Assembly: GCA_030705745.1 (NCBI GenBank)
Contig: JAUZPT010000005.1
Location: 1-26,477 of the forward strand
DNA: 26,477 bases
Direction of reading: 5' to 3'
Origin: Bacillota bacterium
Lineage (GTDB): Bacteria; Bacillota; Bacilli; Bacillales; Cytobacillaceae
Notes under the pieces: generated by a model
Seen by the model: only the letters and a program-made list of their open reading frames with translations
Database searches by the model: none
What the model was told of the DNA's origin: nothing
Program-made: the position numbers and the translations under genes
Shown here: in pieces, positions 1 through 6,576 of the stretch
Numbering within the stretch: the first letter of the stretch is position 1
Layout of the letters: each line of letters starts with the position of its first letter

Positions 1-486
1 CTTGTCGTATTGCCTGATGATTTGGATAAATACGGTATCGATCCTGGTTCTTTTTCTATTGCACGAGCGATTCGTATGAGCTGCAGCATTCCCTATTTTT
101 TTGAACCTGTGAAATTAAGAACAATGGATGGAGTAAGTGTGGTAGTCGACGGCGGAGTGTTAAGCAATTTTCCAATGTGGCTTTTTGATAAGGAAAATAG
201 TAGAAAAACCCGGCCTGTTGTAGGAATCAAACTTAGTCCTAGTGAGGAGGATCACCAAAAGCATAAAATAGGGAATGCAGTTCAAATGTTTGGTGCCCTC
301 TTTGAAACGATGAAGGATGCCCATGATTCTCGATATATTTCGAGAAAACATGCGAAAAATATTATTTTCATTCCATCTACAGGTGCCATTTCCATCGAGT
401 TCGAATTGACAGATGAAAAAAAGAATTCCCTTTTTTCACTAGGGAAGGAGTCCGCAAACCAATTTTTCAAAACATGGGGATATTAA
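1..486 (+). CDS. yqhO: Patatin-like phospholipase (YqhO-like), 3' part
   Basis: The frame is open from the first base of the window to TAA at 484-486, so the gene enters from the left and the N-terminal nucleophile (GxSxG) region is missing. The visible 161 residues include the patatin signature around VVVDGGVLSNFP (about 136-177), whose Asp in the DGG motif is the second half of the Ser-Asp catalytic dyad. Patatin-family proteins are lipid acyl hydrolases; the natural substrate of the Bacillus members is not known. In B. subtilis yqhO lies beside yqhP, as here. It is convergent with yqhP and the two share a terminator hairpin. The family call is firm; the enzyme activity is inferred from the family. 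Confidence 0.85.
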   Translation, partial: LVVLPDDLDKYGIDPGSFSIARAIRMSCSIPYFFEPVKLRTMDGVSVVVDGGVLSNFPMWLFDKENSRKTRPVVGIKLSPSEEDHQKHKIGNAVQMFGALFETMKDAHDSRYISRKHAKNIIFIPSTGAISIEFELTDEKKNSLFSLGKESANQFFKTWGY

Positions 487-501
487 AATTAGCGTTTGTG
501 C

Positions 502-541
502 AAAAAAATCGGACATCTTAAAAAGATGCCCGATTTTTCTT
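502..541. terminator. Bidirectional terminator between yqhO and yqhP
   Basis: A near-perfect inverted repeat (about 503-518 pairing with 524-539; arms AAAAATCGGACATCTT and AAGATGCCCGATTTTT) is flanked by an A-run on the left and a T-run on the right, so it can end transcription on both strands. The TAA stop of the minus-strand gene yqhP (520..518) lies in the stem/loop, so the 3' end of yqhP is part of the hairpin. Confidence 0.85.
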
Positions 542-892
542 TTTTCCTTTTTTTCCATCGATGACAGTCAGGTGAGACTGGGTTTTCTTTTTTGATTTCT
601 TTTTCCCTGGAGAAAATAACGGTGAGGCGCTCCTGGATGAGGCATCACTGCTTTTTTGGATCGCTCTTTTCTTCGATTTCCGTGCTGCTTTAAGAAAAGC
701 CTTTTGCTCACTATTGCCAGGGCTTGCGTTGGAAATACGGCGAAATATAAAAAATATGGCCAATCCGATCATTGCAAGTACAGCTATTCTTTGAATAAAA
801 CCGGCAGGATTCGATTTGAAAATACTCGCCGCACCAATTCCGGCGAATATTAAAAGAATACCCACAACAGTGATAGGAATCCGATTTTTCAA
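518..892 (-). CDS. yqhP: SA1362/YqhP family small membrane protein
   Basis: A 124-residue protein with two hydrophobic segments near the N-terminus (about residues 5-45) followed by a very basic, Lys/Ser-rich cytoplasmic tail (KKKSKKKTQSHLTVIDGKKGKKKNR). This fits the SA1362/YqhP family of unknown function, and the position beside yqhQ supports the call. Start choice: a GTG at 901..899 exists, but the ribosome site AGGGAGGTG abuts it with no spacing. The TTG at 892..890 sits 8 bases after GGAGG and is preferred, giving a protein that begins MKNRIPITVV. Function unknown. Confidence 0.72.
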   Translation of the reverse strand: MKNRIPITVVGILLIFAGIGAASIFKSNPAGFIQRIAVLAMIGLAIFFIFRRISNASPGNSEQKAFLKAARKSKKRAIQKSSDASSRSASPLFSPGKKKSKKKTQSHLTVIDGKKGKKKNRASF

Positions 893-958
893 GAATGCCA
901 CCTCCCTAAGAGCATCTTAAGCATTTTTACTCTCTTTTAAACACAAGGATGAACACAA

Positions 959-1903
959 TTAAACGATTTCTTCATCCTTGTTTTGATCCTCTGTTTCGTT
1001 TTCCATTCTGTAAAGTTCATTGAAGGATAGAATGGCCACTTCGACCTGGTCATCGCTCGGCTCTTTTGTTGTTAAAAGCTGAAGCCATAAACCAGGTAGT
1101 CCTAAATATTTTAAAACTGGAACTTCACGAACTTTGTTAGTCAGTTGAAGCACTTCGAACGAAATGCCAAGTACCACAGGTATAAGGGCAAGACGATCGA
1201 CGACTCTAAGCCATAAAGGGGTGGTAGGAACCCACATATAAACAAAAACACCCACGATGACAGTGAATAAAATAAAACTGCTTCCACATCGATAATGAAG
1301 TCGGGACTGCGACTGAACATTCTCAACAGTAAGCTCTTTACCGTTCTCGAAGGCATTAATGACTTTATGTTCTGCTCCGTGATATTGAAATACTCTTCTT
1401 ACAAGCGGAGTCAACGAGACGAAATAAATATAACAAAGAAGCAGTAAAAGCTTGAATAAGCCTTCAATCAACACTTGTTCGATATCTGTGGAAAAAATGG
1501 GTTTTGTCAAAACAGCGAGAAAAACCGGTAATAACGTAAAAATGAATTTGCCAAATAAGAAAGAAATGACGCCAATGGCAGCAACGCCTAAATACATGGC
1601 TAGCTTCGAGGTCTCTTTTTCTTTTATTGTATGATCCTGTTGTGGATCAAGATCAAATCGTTCGGTCGAAAAAGTTAAATGTCTGGAACCATTTGCACTC
1701 GCTTCCAAAATTGCGACGATTCCACGAAGGAACGGTATTTTTTTTAGAAAGGAAAAAGCTTGATTCGTTTTTCGAGGCAAATGAAAATAATCGATGGATC
1801 GATCTTTGCGCCTTACAGCTGTTACCGAATGATGTTTCCCGCCAAACATAACTCCTTCAACAACTGCCTGGCCGCCGTAAACGGGTTTTTGATTATTGGA
1901 CAT
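959..1903 (-). CDS. yqhQ: DUF1385 membrane protein YqhQ
   Basis: A 314-residue integral membrane protein of the DUF1385/YqhQ family. The N-terminus carries the conserved GGQAVVEGVMFGG block (residues about 11-23), followed by four or so hydrophobic segments. Between them are the conserved YHGAEHKVINAFE and SRLHYRCGSSFILF blocks, whose His, Glu and Cys residues suggest a metal site (inference). The C-terminus is acidic (ENETEDQNKDEEIV). An in-frame GTG lies four codons upstream at 1915, but the ATG at 1903..1901 sits about 9 bases after a GGCTGGTG-like ribosome site and begins MSNNQKPVYGG, so I use it. Divergent from yqhR. Biochemical role not established. Confidence 0.88.
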   Translation of the reverse strand: MSNNQKPVYGGQAVVEGVMFGGKHHSVTAVRRKDRSIDYFHLPRKTNQAFSFLKKIPFLRGIVAILEASANGSRHLTFSTERFDLDPQQDHTIKEKETSKLAMYLGVAAIGVISFLFGKFIFTLLPVFLAVLTKPIFSTDIEQVLIEGLFKLLLLLCYIYFVSLTPLVRRVFQYHGAEHKVINAFENGKELTVENVQSQSRLHYRCGSSFILFTVIVGVFVYMWVPTTPLWLRVVDRLALIPVVLGISFEVLQLTNKVREVPVLKYLGLPGLWLQLLTTKEPSDDQVEVAILSFNELYRMENETEDQNKDEEIV

Positions 1904-1958
1904 GTATGCTAACACCAGCCTATTTCATAGTTGTACACCGAGTCTGAAAATAAAAACT

Positions 1959-2015
1959 TTATGTACTTTATTTTATTCTACTAAAAAAAAGAAAAAACCT
2001 CTATACAGTACATAA
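1959..2015. repeat. Spaced 9-bp inverted repeat upstream of yqhQ
   Basis: TTATGTACT at 1959-1967 is the exact reverse complement of AGTACATAA at 2007-2015, with 39 AT-rich bases between. It lies in the 268-base divergent space between yqhQ and yqhR, on the yqhQ leader side. It could be a regulator site or a leader hairpin; in so AT-rich a stretch chance is also possible. Confidence 0.35.
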
Positions 2016-2062
2016 TATCTTCTTTTTTTTCAATTCAAGCTCAAGAAATTATTTTACGTCCA

Positions 2063-2093
2063 TGCAAATGAAAACTGTATGGGGGGCATAATA
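2063..2093 (+). promoter_or_regulatory. Candidate forespore (sigma-F/sigma-G) promoter for yqhR
   Basis: TGCAAA (2063-2068) followed after 18 bases by CATAATA (2087-2093) resembles a sigma-G promoter. The same stretch, read as GGGCATAAT (2084-2092), also fits the sigma-F -10 pattern GGnnAnAnT. It lies about 80 bases upstream of the yqhR start. Pattern match by eye only. Confidence 0.4.
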
Positions 2094-2171
2094 AAGAGAA
2101 CTTCAAGACATGTGAAGAAAATGAAGGAGCATTTCACGATTTTTAGTAGAAATTGAAGGGAGAAGAATAGG

Positions 2172-2690
2172 ATGTCAGATATCTTAAATGAAAAATTGCA
2201 AGGACATGGGGAGAAACCGATGTCATTTATTGTTTATGTAATGATAACCGGTTTTTTCGCAGGTGTTTTCTGGAGTGCAATGGGATTATTTTCATATGCA
2301 TTTCATTTTACAGACATACGTCCAAACGTAATATTGGAGCCTTGGGCACTAGGGTCCTGGAAAAAAGAATGGATTGGCACGATATTATCGATTCTTTTAA
2401 TTGGTATTTTTTCGGTGTTGGCTGCTTTTCTCTATTATGCAGCATTAAAAAAGCTTAAGAACAAATGGATCGGGGTTATTTATGGCATTGCCTTGTTTTT
2501 GCTTGTCTTTATTGTTTTAAATCCTATATTTCCAGGCATTAAACCTTTAATGCAACTAGAAAAAAACACAATCATTACTACTGTATGTTTATTTATCGTT
2601 TATGGCGAATTCGTCGGTTATTCAATCTCTTACGAATACGAAAACAGACATGGCGGACAGAAATATGCAAGTGATTTGCATCAGGAATAG
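2172..2690 (+). CDS. yqhR: YqhR family membrane protein
   Basis: A 172-residue protein with four predicted membrane segments (about residues 18-45, 70-92, 100-120 and 130-152). It has a short hydrophilic N-terminus (MSDILNEKLQGHGEKP) and a charged tail. The order yqhQ-yqhR-aroQ is that of B. subtilis, and the sequence fits the YqhR family; its function is unknown. ATG at 2172 is preceded by a GAAGGGAGAAG ribosome site. A sporulation-type promoter candidate lies upstream, so forespore expression is possible but unproved. The stop is TAG and no terminator hairpin is obvious before aroQ. Confidence 0.8.
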   Translation: MSDILNEKLQGHGEKPMSFIVYVMITGFFAGVFWSAMGLFSYAFHFTDIRPNVILEPWALGSWKKEWIGTILSILLIGIFSVLAAFLYYAALKKLKNKWIGVIYGIALFLLVFIVLNPIFPGIKPLMQLEKNTIITTVCLFIVYGEFVGYSISYEYENRHGGQKYASDLHQE

Positions 2691-2708
2691 TCGAATAGAG
2701 AGATCTTA

Positions 2709-2717
2709 TGATAAAAT
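2709..2717 (+). promoter_or_regulatory. Possible extended -10 promoter for aroQ-yqhT-efp
   Basis: TGATAAAAT at 2709-2717 fits an extended -10 element (TG-n-TAAAAT) about 65 bases before the aroQ start. No good -35 hexamer is visible 17-18 bases upstream, so support is weak. Confidence 0.3.
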
Positions 2718-2780
2718 GGTTTCATTGAATAATTTTTTAGAAAAAATAGAATTTGAAACAGCAATCACGGGAGAGTTGTA

Positions 2781-3212
2781 ATGGAAAAAATCATGTTGCT
2801 TAATGGCCCCAATTTGAACTTGCTTGGAAAACGTGAACCTGGAATTTATGGATCAACTACTCTTTCTGATATTGAGACGAAAATAAAGAAATTAGGGGAA
2901 GACCATTGCATAATAATTTCTTGTTTTCAGTCGAATTCCGAAGGGGCATTGATCGACAAAATTCATGAAGCGGCTGAAGAAGGGTACACCGGAATTATTT
3001 TCAATCCGGGAGCCTATTCGCATTATAGCTATGCGATTCGAGATGCCATTGCAGGAATTACGGTACCCGTTATCGAAGTACATATATCGAATATCCATGC
3101 CCGTGAGGCCTTTCGCCATGTTTCGGTAACCGCTCCTGTGACAAAGGGGCAAATTTCTGGCTTGGGGATCAAGGGTTATGAATTAGCATTTAAAGCGCTG
3201 ATTGATCAGTAA
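2781..3212 (+). CDS. aroQ: Type II 3-dehydroquinate dehydratase
   Basis: Catalyses reversible dehydration of 3-dehydroquinate to 3-dehydroshikimate, the third step of the shikimate pathway, in the cytoplasm as a dodecamer. The 143 residues are full length. The N-terminal block LLNGPNLNLLGKREPGIYG holds the catalytic Arg18 and Tyr23. FQSNSEG (49-55), FNPGAYSHYSYAIRDA with Asn75 and His81, and EVHISN with catalytic His101 follow in the standard order. ATG at 2781 has a GGGAGAG ribosome site. It is the first gene of a likely aroQ-yqhT-efp operon, 17 bases from yqhT. Confidence 0.96.
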   Translation: MEKIMLLNGPNLNLLGKREPGIYGSTTLSDIETKIKKLGEDHCIIISCFQSNSEGALIDKIHEAAEEGYTGIIFNPGAYSHYSYAIRDAIAGITVPVIEVHISNIHAREAFRHVSVTAPVTKGQISGLGIKGYELAFKALIDQ

Positions 3213-3229
3213 GGGGAGAGAGGAATATC

Positions 3230-4288
3230 ATGAAAATCGAAAAATTAAGAACTGAGTTTTCAAAGCTTGGAATTGACGGAATGCTGATTACGAGTTCATT
3301 TAACCGACGATATATGGCGGATTTTACTGGTTCGGCAGGAACTGTGTTGATCAGTGGTAACCAGGCTCAATTTATAACTGATTTTCGATACTTGGAACAG
3401 GCGGCAAAACAGTGTGCAGGCTACGAAATTGTTCAGCACACTGGCACAATGCAAGAGGAAGTGGCAAAACAGGTTCAAAAGCTGGGCATTCAAAAGCTGG
3501 GCTTCGAACAGGATCATATGTCCTATGCCGCTTTCAAATCTTATGAAAAGGCAATCGGAGCAGAACTTGTGCCTGTATCAGGGGCAATTGAAAAGTTACG
3601 CTTGATTAAGACTGAAGCAGAGATTAAGATATTAAAGGTAGCTGCGGATATAGCCGATGCTGCGTTTAAACACATCCTCGATTTTATCCGTCCGGGAAAA
3701 ACGGAACTTGAGGTATCGAATGAATTAGAATTCTTTATGAGAAATGCCGGTGCCACTTCATCTTCTTTTGATATCATCGTTGCTTCCGGTTATCGATCAG
3801 CCTATCCTCATGGCGTTGCCAGTGAGAAGGTCATTGAAAAAGGGGACTTTGTTACGCTGGATTATGGCGCATACTATAATGGTTTTGTATCGGATATTAC
3901 CAGAACCGTTGCAGTAGGCGAACCTAATGCGAAGCTAGTAGAAATATACAATATTGTTCTCGAAGCTCAGCTTCGTGGCATGGCTGGGATTAAGCCTGGC
4001 ATGACAGGCAAGGAAGCTGATGCGTTGACGCGGGACTTGATCACTGAAAAAGGATATGGACAATATTTTGGCCATTCAACCGGTCATGGCATTGGCCTTG
4101 AAGTTCATGAAGGCCCTGCGCTTTCAGTGAAATCCGATATCATACTTGAGCCTGGAATGGTGGTAACAGTGGAACCAGGTATATACATTCCAGAACTTGG
4201 CGGGGTTTGAATAGAAGATGACACGCTAGTTACACTGGATCATAATGAAACACTTACTCATTCAACAAAAGAACTTATTATTCTGTAA
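3230..4288 (+). pseudogene. yqhT: Xaa-Pro peptidase (YqhT/PepP, M24B) with premature in-frame TGA
   Basis: This is an M24B metallopeptidase of the prolidase/aminopeptidase P type. An N-terminal creatinase-like domain (about 1-125) precedes the pita-bread catalytic domain. Metal ligands visible are Asp211 (LDYG), Asp222 (SDITRT), His286 (GHGIG) and Glu315 (VEPG). TGA at 4208-4210 then ends the frame at 326 residues. Beyond it the same frame reads IEDDTLV...THSTKELIIL to TAA at 4286-4288, exactly the expected family C-terminus. TGA therefore stands where the family has Arg (GGVRIED), one C-to-T change from CGA. Truncation removes Glu329, the last metal ligand, so the short product should be inactive unless TGA is read through. 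A real mutation, a sequence error and readthrough cannot be told apart here. Confidence 0.85.
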
Positions 4289-4312
4289 TGAATATTTAGG
4301 AGGATTTTTAGC

Positions 4313-4870
4313 ATGATTTCTGTAAACGACTTTCGTACAGGATTAACAATTGAAGTTGACGGCAGCATTTGGCGCGTCATAGATTTCCAACACGTAAAGC
4401 CTGGTAAAGGAGCTGCATTTGTTCGTTCCAAGCTTCGCAACCTGCGTACGGGTGCGATTCAGGAAAAGACGTTCCGTGCGGGAGAAAAAGTAGCAAAAGC
4501 CCAAATCGACAATCGCAGAATGCAATACTTATATGCAAACGATGATCAGTATGTTTTCATGGATAATGAATCATACGAACAAATCGAGCTTCCAGCAAAT
4601 ACAATTGAGTACGAATTGAAATTCTTGAAAGAAAATATGGAAGTTTCCATCATGTTGTATCAAGGAGAATCACTAGGTGTAGAACTACCAAATACGGTTG
4701 AACTAGAAGTAGTTGAAACTGAACCGGGTATTAAAGGCGATACTGCTTCAGGCGGAACAAAGCCAGCGATCCTAGAAACAGGTCTTAGTGTACAGGTTCC
4801 TTTCTTCATTAACCAGGGGGACCGCCTGATCATCAATACAACAGATAGTTCTTACGTTTCACGTGCATAA
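4313..4870 (+). CDS. efp: Translation elongation factor P
   Basis: Elongation factor P enters the ribosomal E site and relieves stalling at polyproline stretches. The 185 residues are the full family length: an N-terminal KOW-like domain followed by two OB domains. The loop [10 protein letters not shown] places Lys32 at the tip. In B. subtilis this Lys carries a 5-aminopentanol modification, and the Pro-Gly-Lys-Gly context is kept here. ATG at 4313 follows an AGGAGGA site. The closing [11 protein letters not shown] segment matches the usual C-terminus. It follows yqhT by 24 bases and is closed by a strong terminator, which also marks the left edge of the inserted cytochrome cluster. Confidence 0.97.
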   Translation: MISVNDFRTGLTIEVDGSIWRVIDFQHVKPGKGAAFVRSKLRNLRTGAIQEKTFRAGEKVAKAQIDNRRMQYLYANDDQYVFMDNESYEQIELPANTIEYELKFLKENMEVSIMLYQGESLGVELPNTVELEVVETEPGIKGDTASGGTKPAILETGLSVQVPFFINQGDRLIINTTDSSYVSRA

Positions 4871-4880
4871 TTATTGATAG

Positions 4881-4923
4881 AAAAAACCTCCGTTGTGCCA
4901 CAAAGCGCAACGGAGGTTTTTTT
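4881..4923 (+). terminator. Rho-independent terminator after efp
   Basis: AAAAAACCTCCGTTG (4881-4895) pairs perfectly with CAACGGAGGTTTTTT (4909-4923) around a 13-base loop. The T-run gives a classic intrinsic terminator; the A-run opposite makes it potentially bidirectional. Confidence 0.93.
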
Positions 4924-5031
4924 ATTGCTTAATCTTCACGAAATAGTAAGATTTATTCGCAAGTTATCGATCTTTTATTTGCTAAACTAAATGAGAAAAA
5001 TAATAAATGCAGATTGGAAGGAGTGACCGCA

Positions 5032-5478
5032 ATGAAACGATTTTCTTCTGTCCTGCTGGCGGGCCTTCTCGTGGCCGGTATTGCATCTGGATGCAGTTCA
5101 AATAAAGAAGCATTGAAGCTGGACAAAAAACATCAGCCATTGCCCGATTATGTCATAAATACATCAGATAAAATCCAGGAAACGTATATTATGGCATCGA
5201 AATATCCGGAAGTCTTGGCATCTGTTGCTTGCTATTGTGGTTGTGGGGTATCAGATGGGCATAAAAGCAATCTCGATTGCTACGTGAAAAAAATGGGACC
5301 TGGCAATTCAGTTGAAGAATGGGATCCAATGGGTATATCCTGAGACACCTGTATCAATATCGCCCGGGAGGCGGTAAGTTTGAAACAGGATGGAAAAAGT
5401 TTAAAGGAAATTCATAACATTATAAAAGAAAAGTACAAAGTTTTAGGTGATCCAACTCCAACTCCGGAACCGAAGTAA
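5032..5478 (+). CDS. PCYCGC-motif lipoprotein, candidate selenoprotein (TGA at codon 104)
   Basis: A lipoprotein of the PCYCGC family (function unknown). ATG at 5032 follows GGAAGGAGTG. The signal peptide ends in a lipobox with Cys21. The mature part has A-C-Y-C-G-C (Cys67, 69, 71), GHKSNLDC (Cys83) and W97. TGA at 5341-5343 (codon 104) then interrupts the frame, which continues as DTCINIAREAV...KEIHNIIKEKY...DPTPTPEPK to TAA at 5476-5478. As I recall homologues, this tail is conserved and codon 104 is the first Cys of CxxC, so the product would carry U104-x-x-C107. A strong SECIS-like hairpin follows the TGA. Other readings are a Cys-to-stop mutation, or separate translation of the tail from TTG at 5380. 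It precedes a cytochrome c gene by 11 bases. A thiol/selenol redox or metal-handling role outside the membrane is inference. Confidence 0.75.
5341..5389 (+). promoter_or_regulatory. Candidate bacterial SECIS element downstream of TGA
   Basis: After TGA (5341-5343) and a 4-base gap, CCTGT (5348-5352) pairs with ACAGG (5385-5389). After an A-A mismatch, TCAA (5354-5357) pairs with TTGA (5380-5383). After a 3-base bulge (5377-5379), TATCGCC (5358-5364) pairs with GGCGGTA (5370-5376, one G-U pair), closing on loop CGGGA (5365-5369). The apical loop begins 21 bases after the TGA and has G at its second position. That is within the published bacterial SECIS model (16-37 bases, G in the first two loop positions). 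An SD-like GGGAGG with a TTG at 5380 is buried in the same hairpin. Confidence 0.7.
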
Positions 5479-5489
5479 GGAGGCTTTGT

Positions 5490-6152
5490 GTGAAAAAAAT
5501 TCTGATTGGCAGCTATATACTCATTACGGTAGGAATCATTTTTGTAATTAGCCAAAACAGTTTTAGTAGCACTAAGGATGTCAAGTCCATCCAAGCAGGC
5601 GAAAAGCTGTACAAACAACAATGTGCAGCTTGCCATGGTGAAACAGGTAAAGGTGAGGGGGAAAAAGCTGGAACTTCCTTAAACAACAAGCAATTTCTTA
5701 GCACCTTTTCCGATAAAGATCTATATAACAGTGTGAAATTTGGTAGAGAAGGAACTCCGATGCAGGGATATAAAGATAAATTATCGGAGAAACAGCTTAA
5801 ACAACTAATTGCTTACATGCGAAACTGGCAGGAGGAACAAATCCAGTTTATAGCTCCCATTAAAATAGAAGGCGATCCGGAAAATGGGAAAAGGCTTTAT
5901 GGTTTGTATTGTCTCAGCTGTCATGGTGATGCAGGGACAGGGAAAGTAAAGATGGGCACAGCACTTGCAAATCCCCAATATTTACAATATACAACAGATA
6001 AACAAATTTGGATTGGAACCGCTTACGGACGAGAACAAACACGAATGAATCCGTCCTTGAAAGGCTTGGAGGGAGTTCGACAGTTAAAAGAAAAAGAGAT
6101 TTCAGATGTCGTATCGTATATTCGCAGCTTGCAGAACAAAAGACATGAATAA
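5490..6152 (+). CDS. Membrane-anchored dihaem cytochrome c
   Basis: A 220-residue extracytoplasmic electron-transfer protein. Residues 4-21 form an uncleaved hydrophobic anchor. Two class I cytochrome c domains follow, each with one haem site: C45-A-A-C48-H49 with likely axial Met91 (GTPMQGY), and C141-L-S-C144-H145 with likely axial Met186 (TRMNP). The second domain is otherwise similar to the first, suggesting an internal duplication. GTG at 5490 is the start, 6 bases after AAGGAGG. It lies 11 bases after the PCYCGC lipoprotein gene, so the two are probably co-transcribed, and a terminator follows. It is the obvious local substrate for the Ccm proteins encoded downstream. Its redox partners cannot be read from the sequence. 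Confidence 0.9.
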   Translation: MKKILIGSYILITVGIIFVISQNSFSSTKDVKSIQAGEKLYKQQCAACHGETGKGEGEKAGTSLNNKQFLSTFSDKDLYNSVKFGREGTPMQGYKDKLSEKQLKQLIAYMRNWQEEQIQFIAPIKIEGDPENGKRLYGLYCLSCHGDAGTGKVKMGTALANPQYLQYTTDKQIWIGTAYGREQTRMNPSLKGLEGVRQLKEKEISDVVSYIRSLQNKRHE

Positions 6153-6187
6153 AAAAGAAAACCTTTCATCAGGGTTTTCTTTTTTTG
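6151..6187 (+). terminator. Rho-independent terminator after the cytochrome c gene
   Basis: AAAAAAGAAAACC (6151-6163) pairs with GGTTTTCTTTTTT (6173-6185) around a 9-base loop, followed by T residues. It overlaps the stop codon of the dihaem cytochrome gene and separates that pair of genes from the ccm operon. Confidence 0.85.
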
Positions 6188-6576
6188 TTATGTAGACTCG
6201 TTATGTGAATTTGCTATTTTAAAGTGTTCTTTGTCTTCCGGAAAAAGGAAATAAGTGCTAAATGTTAACAAAATATTCATTTTCCCGCAATCGGCTGAAA
6301 AAGATAAGGCTTATAGTATTCATTAGAGGCAGTTTAAAGTGGAATACCAAAAAGCTTAAAATAGGTAACTTATACTTTTAAAAGATGACAGCCAAGGAAA
6401 TGTGAACATTCTGTGTTTATTGTTTGACGAAAACTCTACGAATTTTCGTCTTTAACAAAATGTTCAAGAGTGACTCCACTTTTAAGGTTGATTACCGATT
6501 ATATTTATTTCAAAGAGGACTATGTTGGAAATTAATGCTTAAACCTGATGAGTTTTCCATGCCAAGGAGGATCAAT
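6188..6576. other. 389-base non-coding region before the ccm operon
   Basis: No gene is supported here. The frame of the downstream gene stays open back to a TTG at 6424, but those codons lack a ribosome site and read as random sequence. The region must hold the ccm operon promoter. TATACT (6371-6376) and TATAGT (6312-6317) are possible -10 hexamers without good -35 partners. The inverted repeat at 6426-6450 is described separately. Confidence 0.6.
6426..6450. repeat. 8-bp perfect inverted repeat upstream of the ccm operon
   Basis: GACGAAAA (6426-6433) and TTTTCGTC (6443-6450) are exact reverse complements separated by 9 bases, about 130 bases before the first ccm-operon gene. TTGACG (6424-6429), a possible -35 hexamer, overlaps its left arm, so it could be an operator or a leader hairpin. 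No matching -10 is clear. Confidence 0.4.

Noticed and set aside
656..853. Plus-strand frame opposite yqhP
   Set aside because: Shadow of yqhP without a start site or family resemblance.
4211..4240. SECIS element after the yqhT TGA
   Set aside because: Only a 5-pair stem (CTAGT/ACTGG, one wobble) with a 3-base loop lacking G is found, and the TGA replaces Arg, not Cys.
5380..5478. Separate small gene starting at TTG 5380 with GGGAGG upstream
   Set aside because: It would split a conserved protein just after its C-x-x-C region, and the ribosome site is buried in the hairpin; kept only as an alternative to the selenoprotein reading.
6188..6210. Fnr- or ResD-type site (TTATGTGAATTTGC)
   Set aside because: Only one half of a TGTGA-type palindrome is present, so a regulator site cannot be claimed.
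6424..6576. N-terminal extension of the exported protein gene starting at TTG 6424
   Set aside because: No ribosome site, no family-like sequence, and it would bury the clear signal peptide that begins at ATG 6577 behind AAGGAGG.
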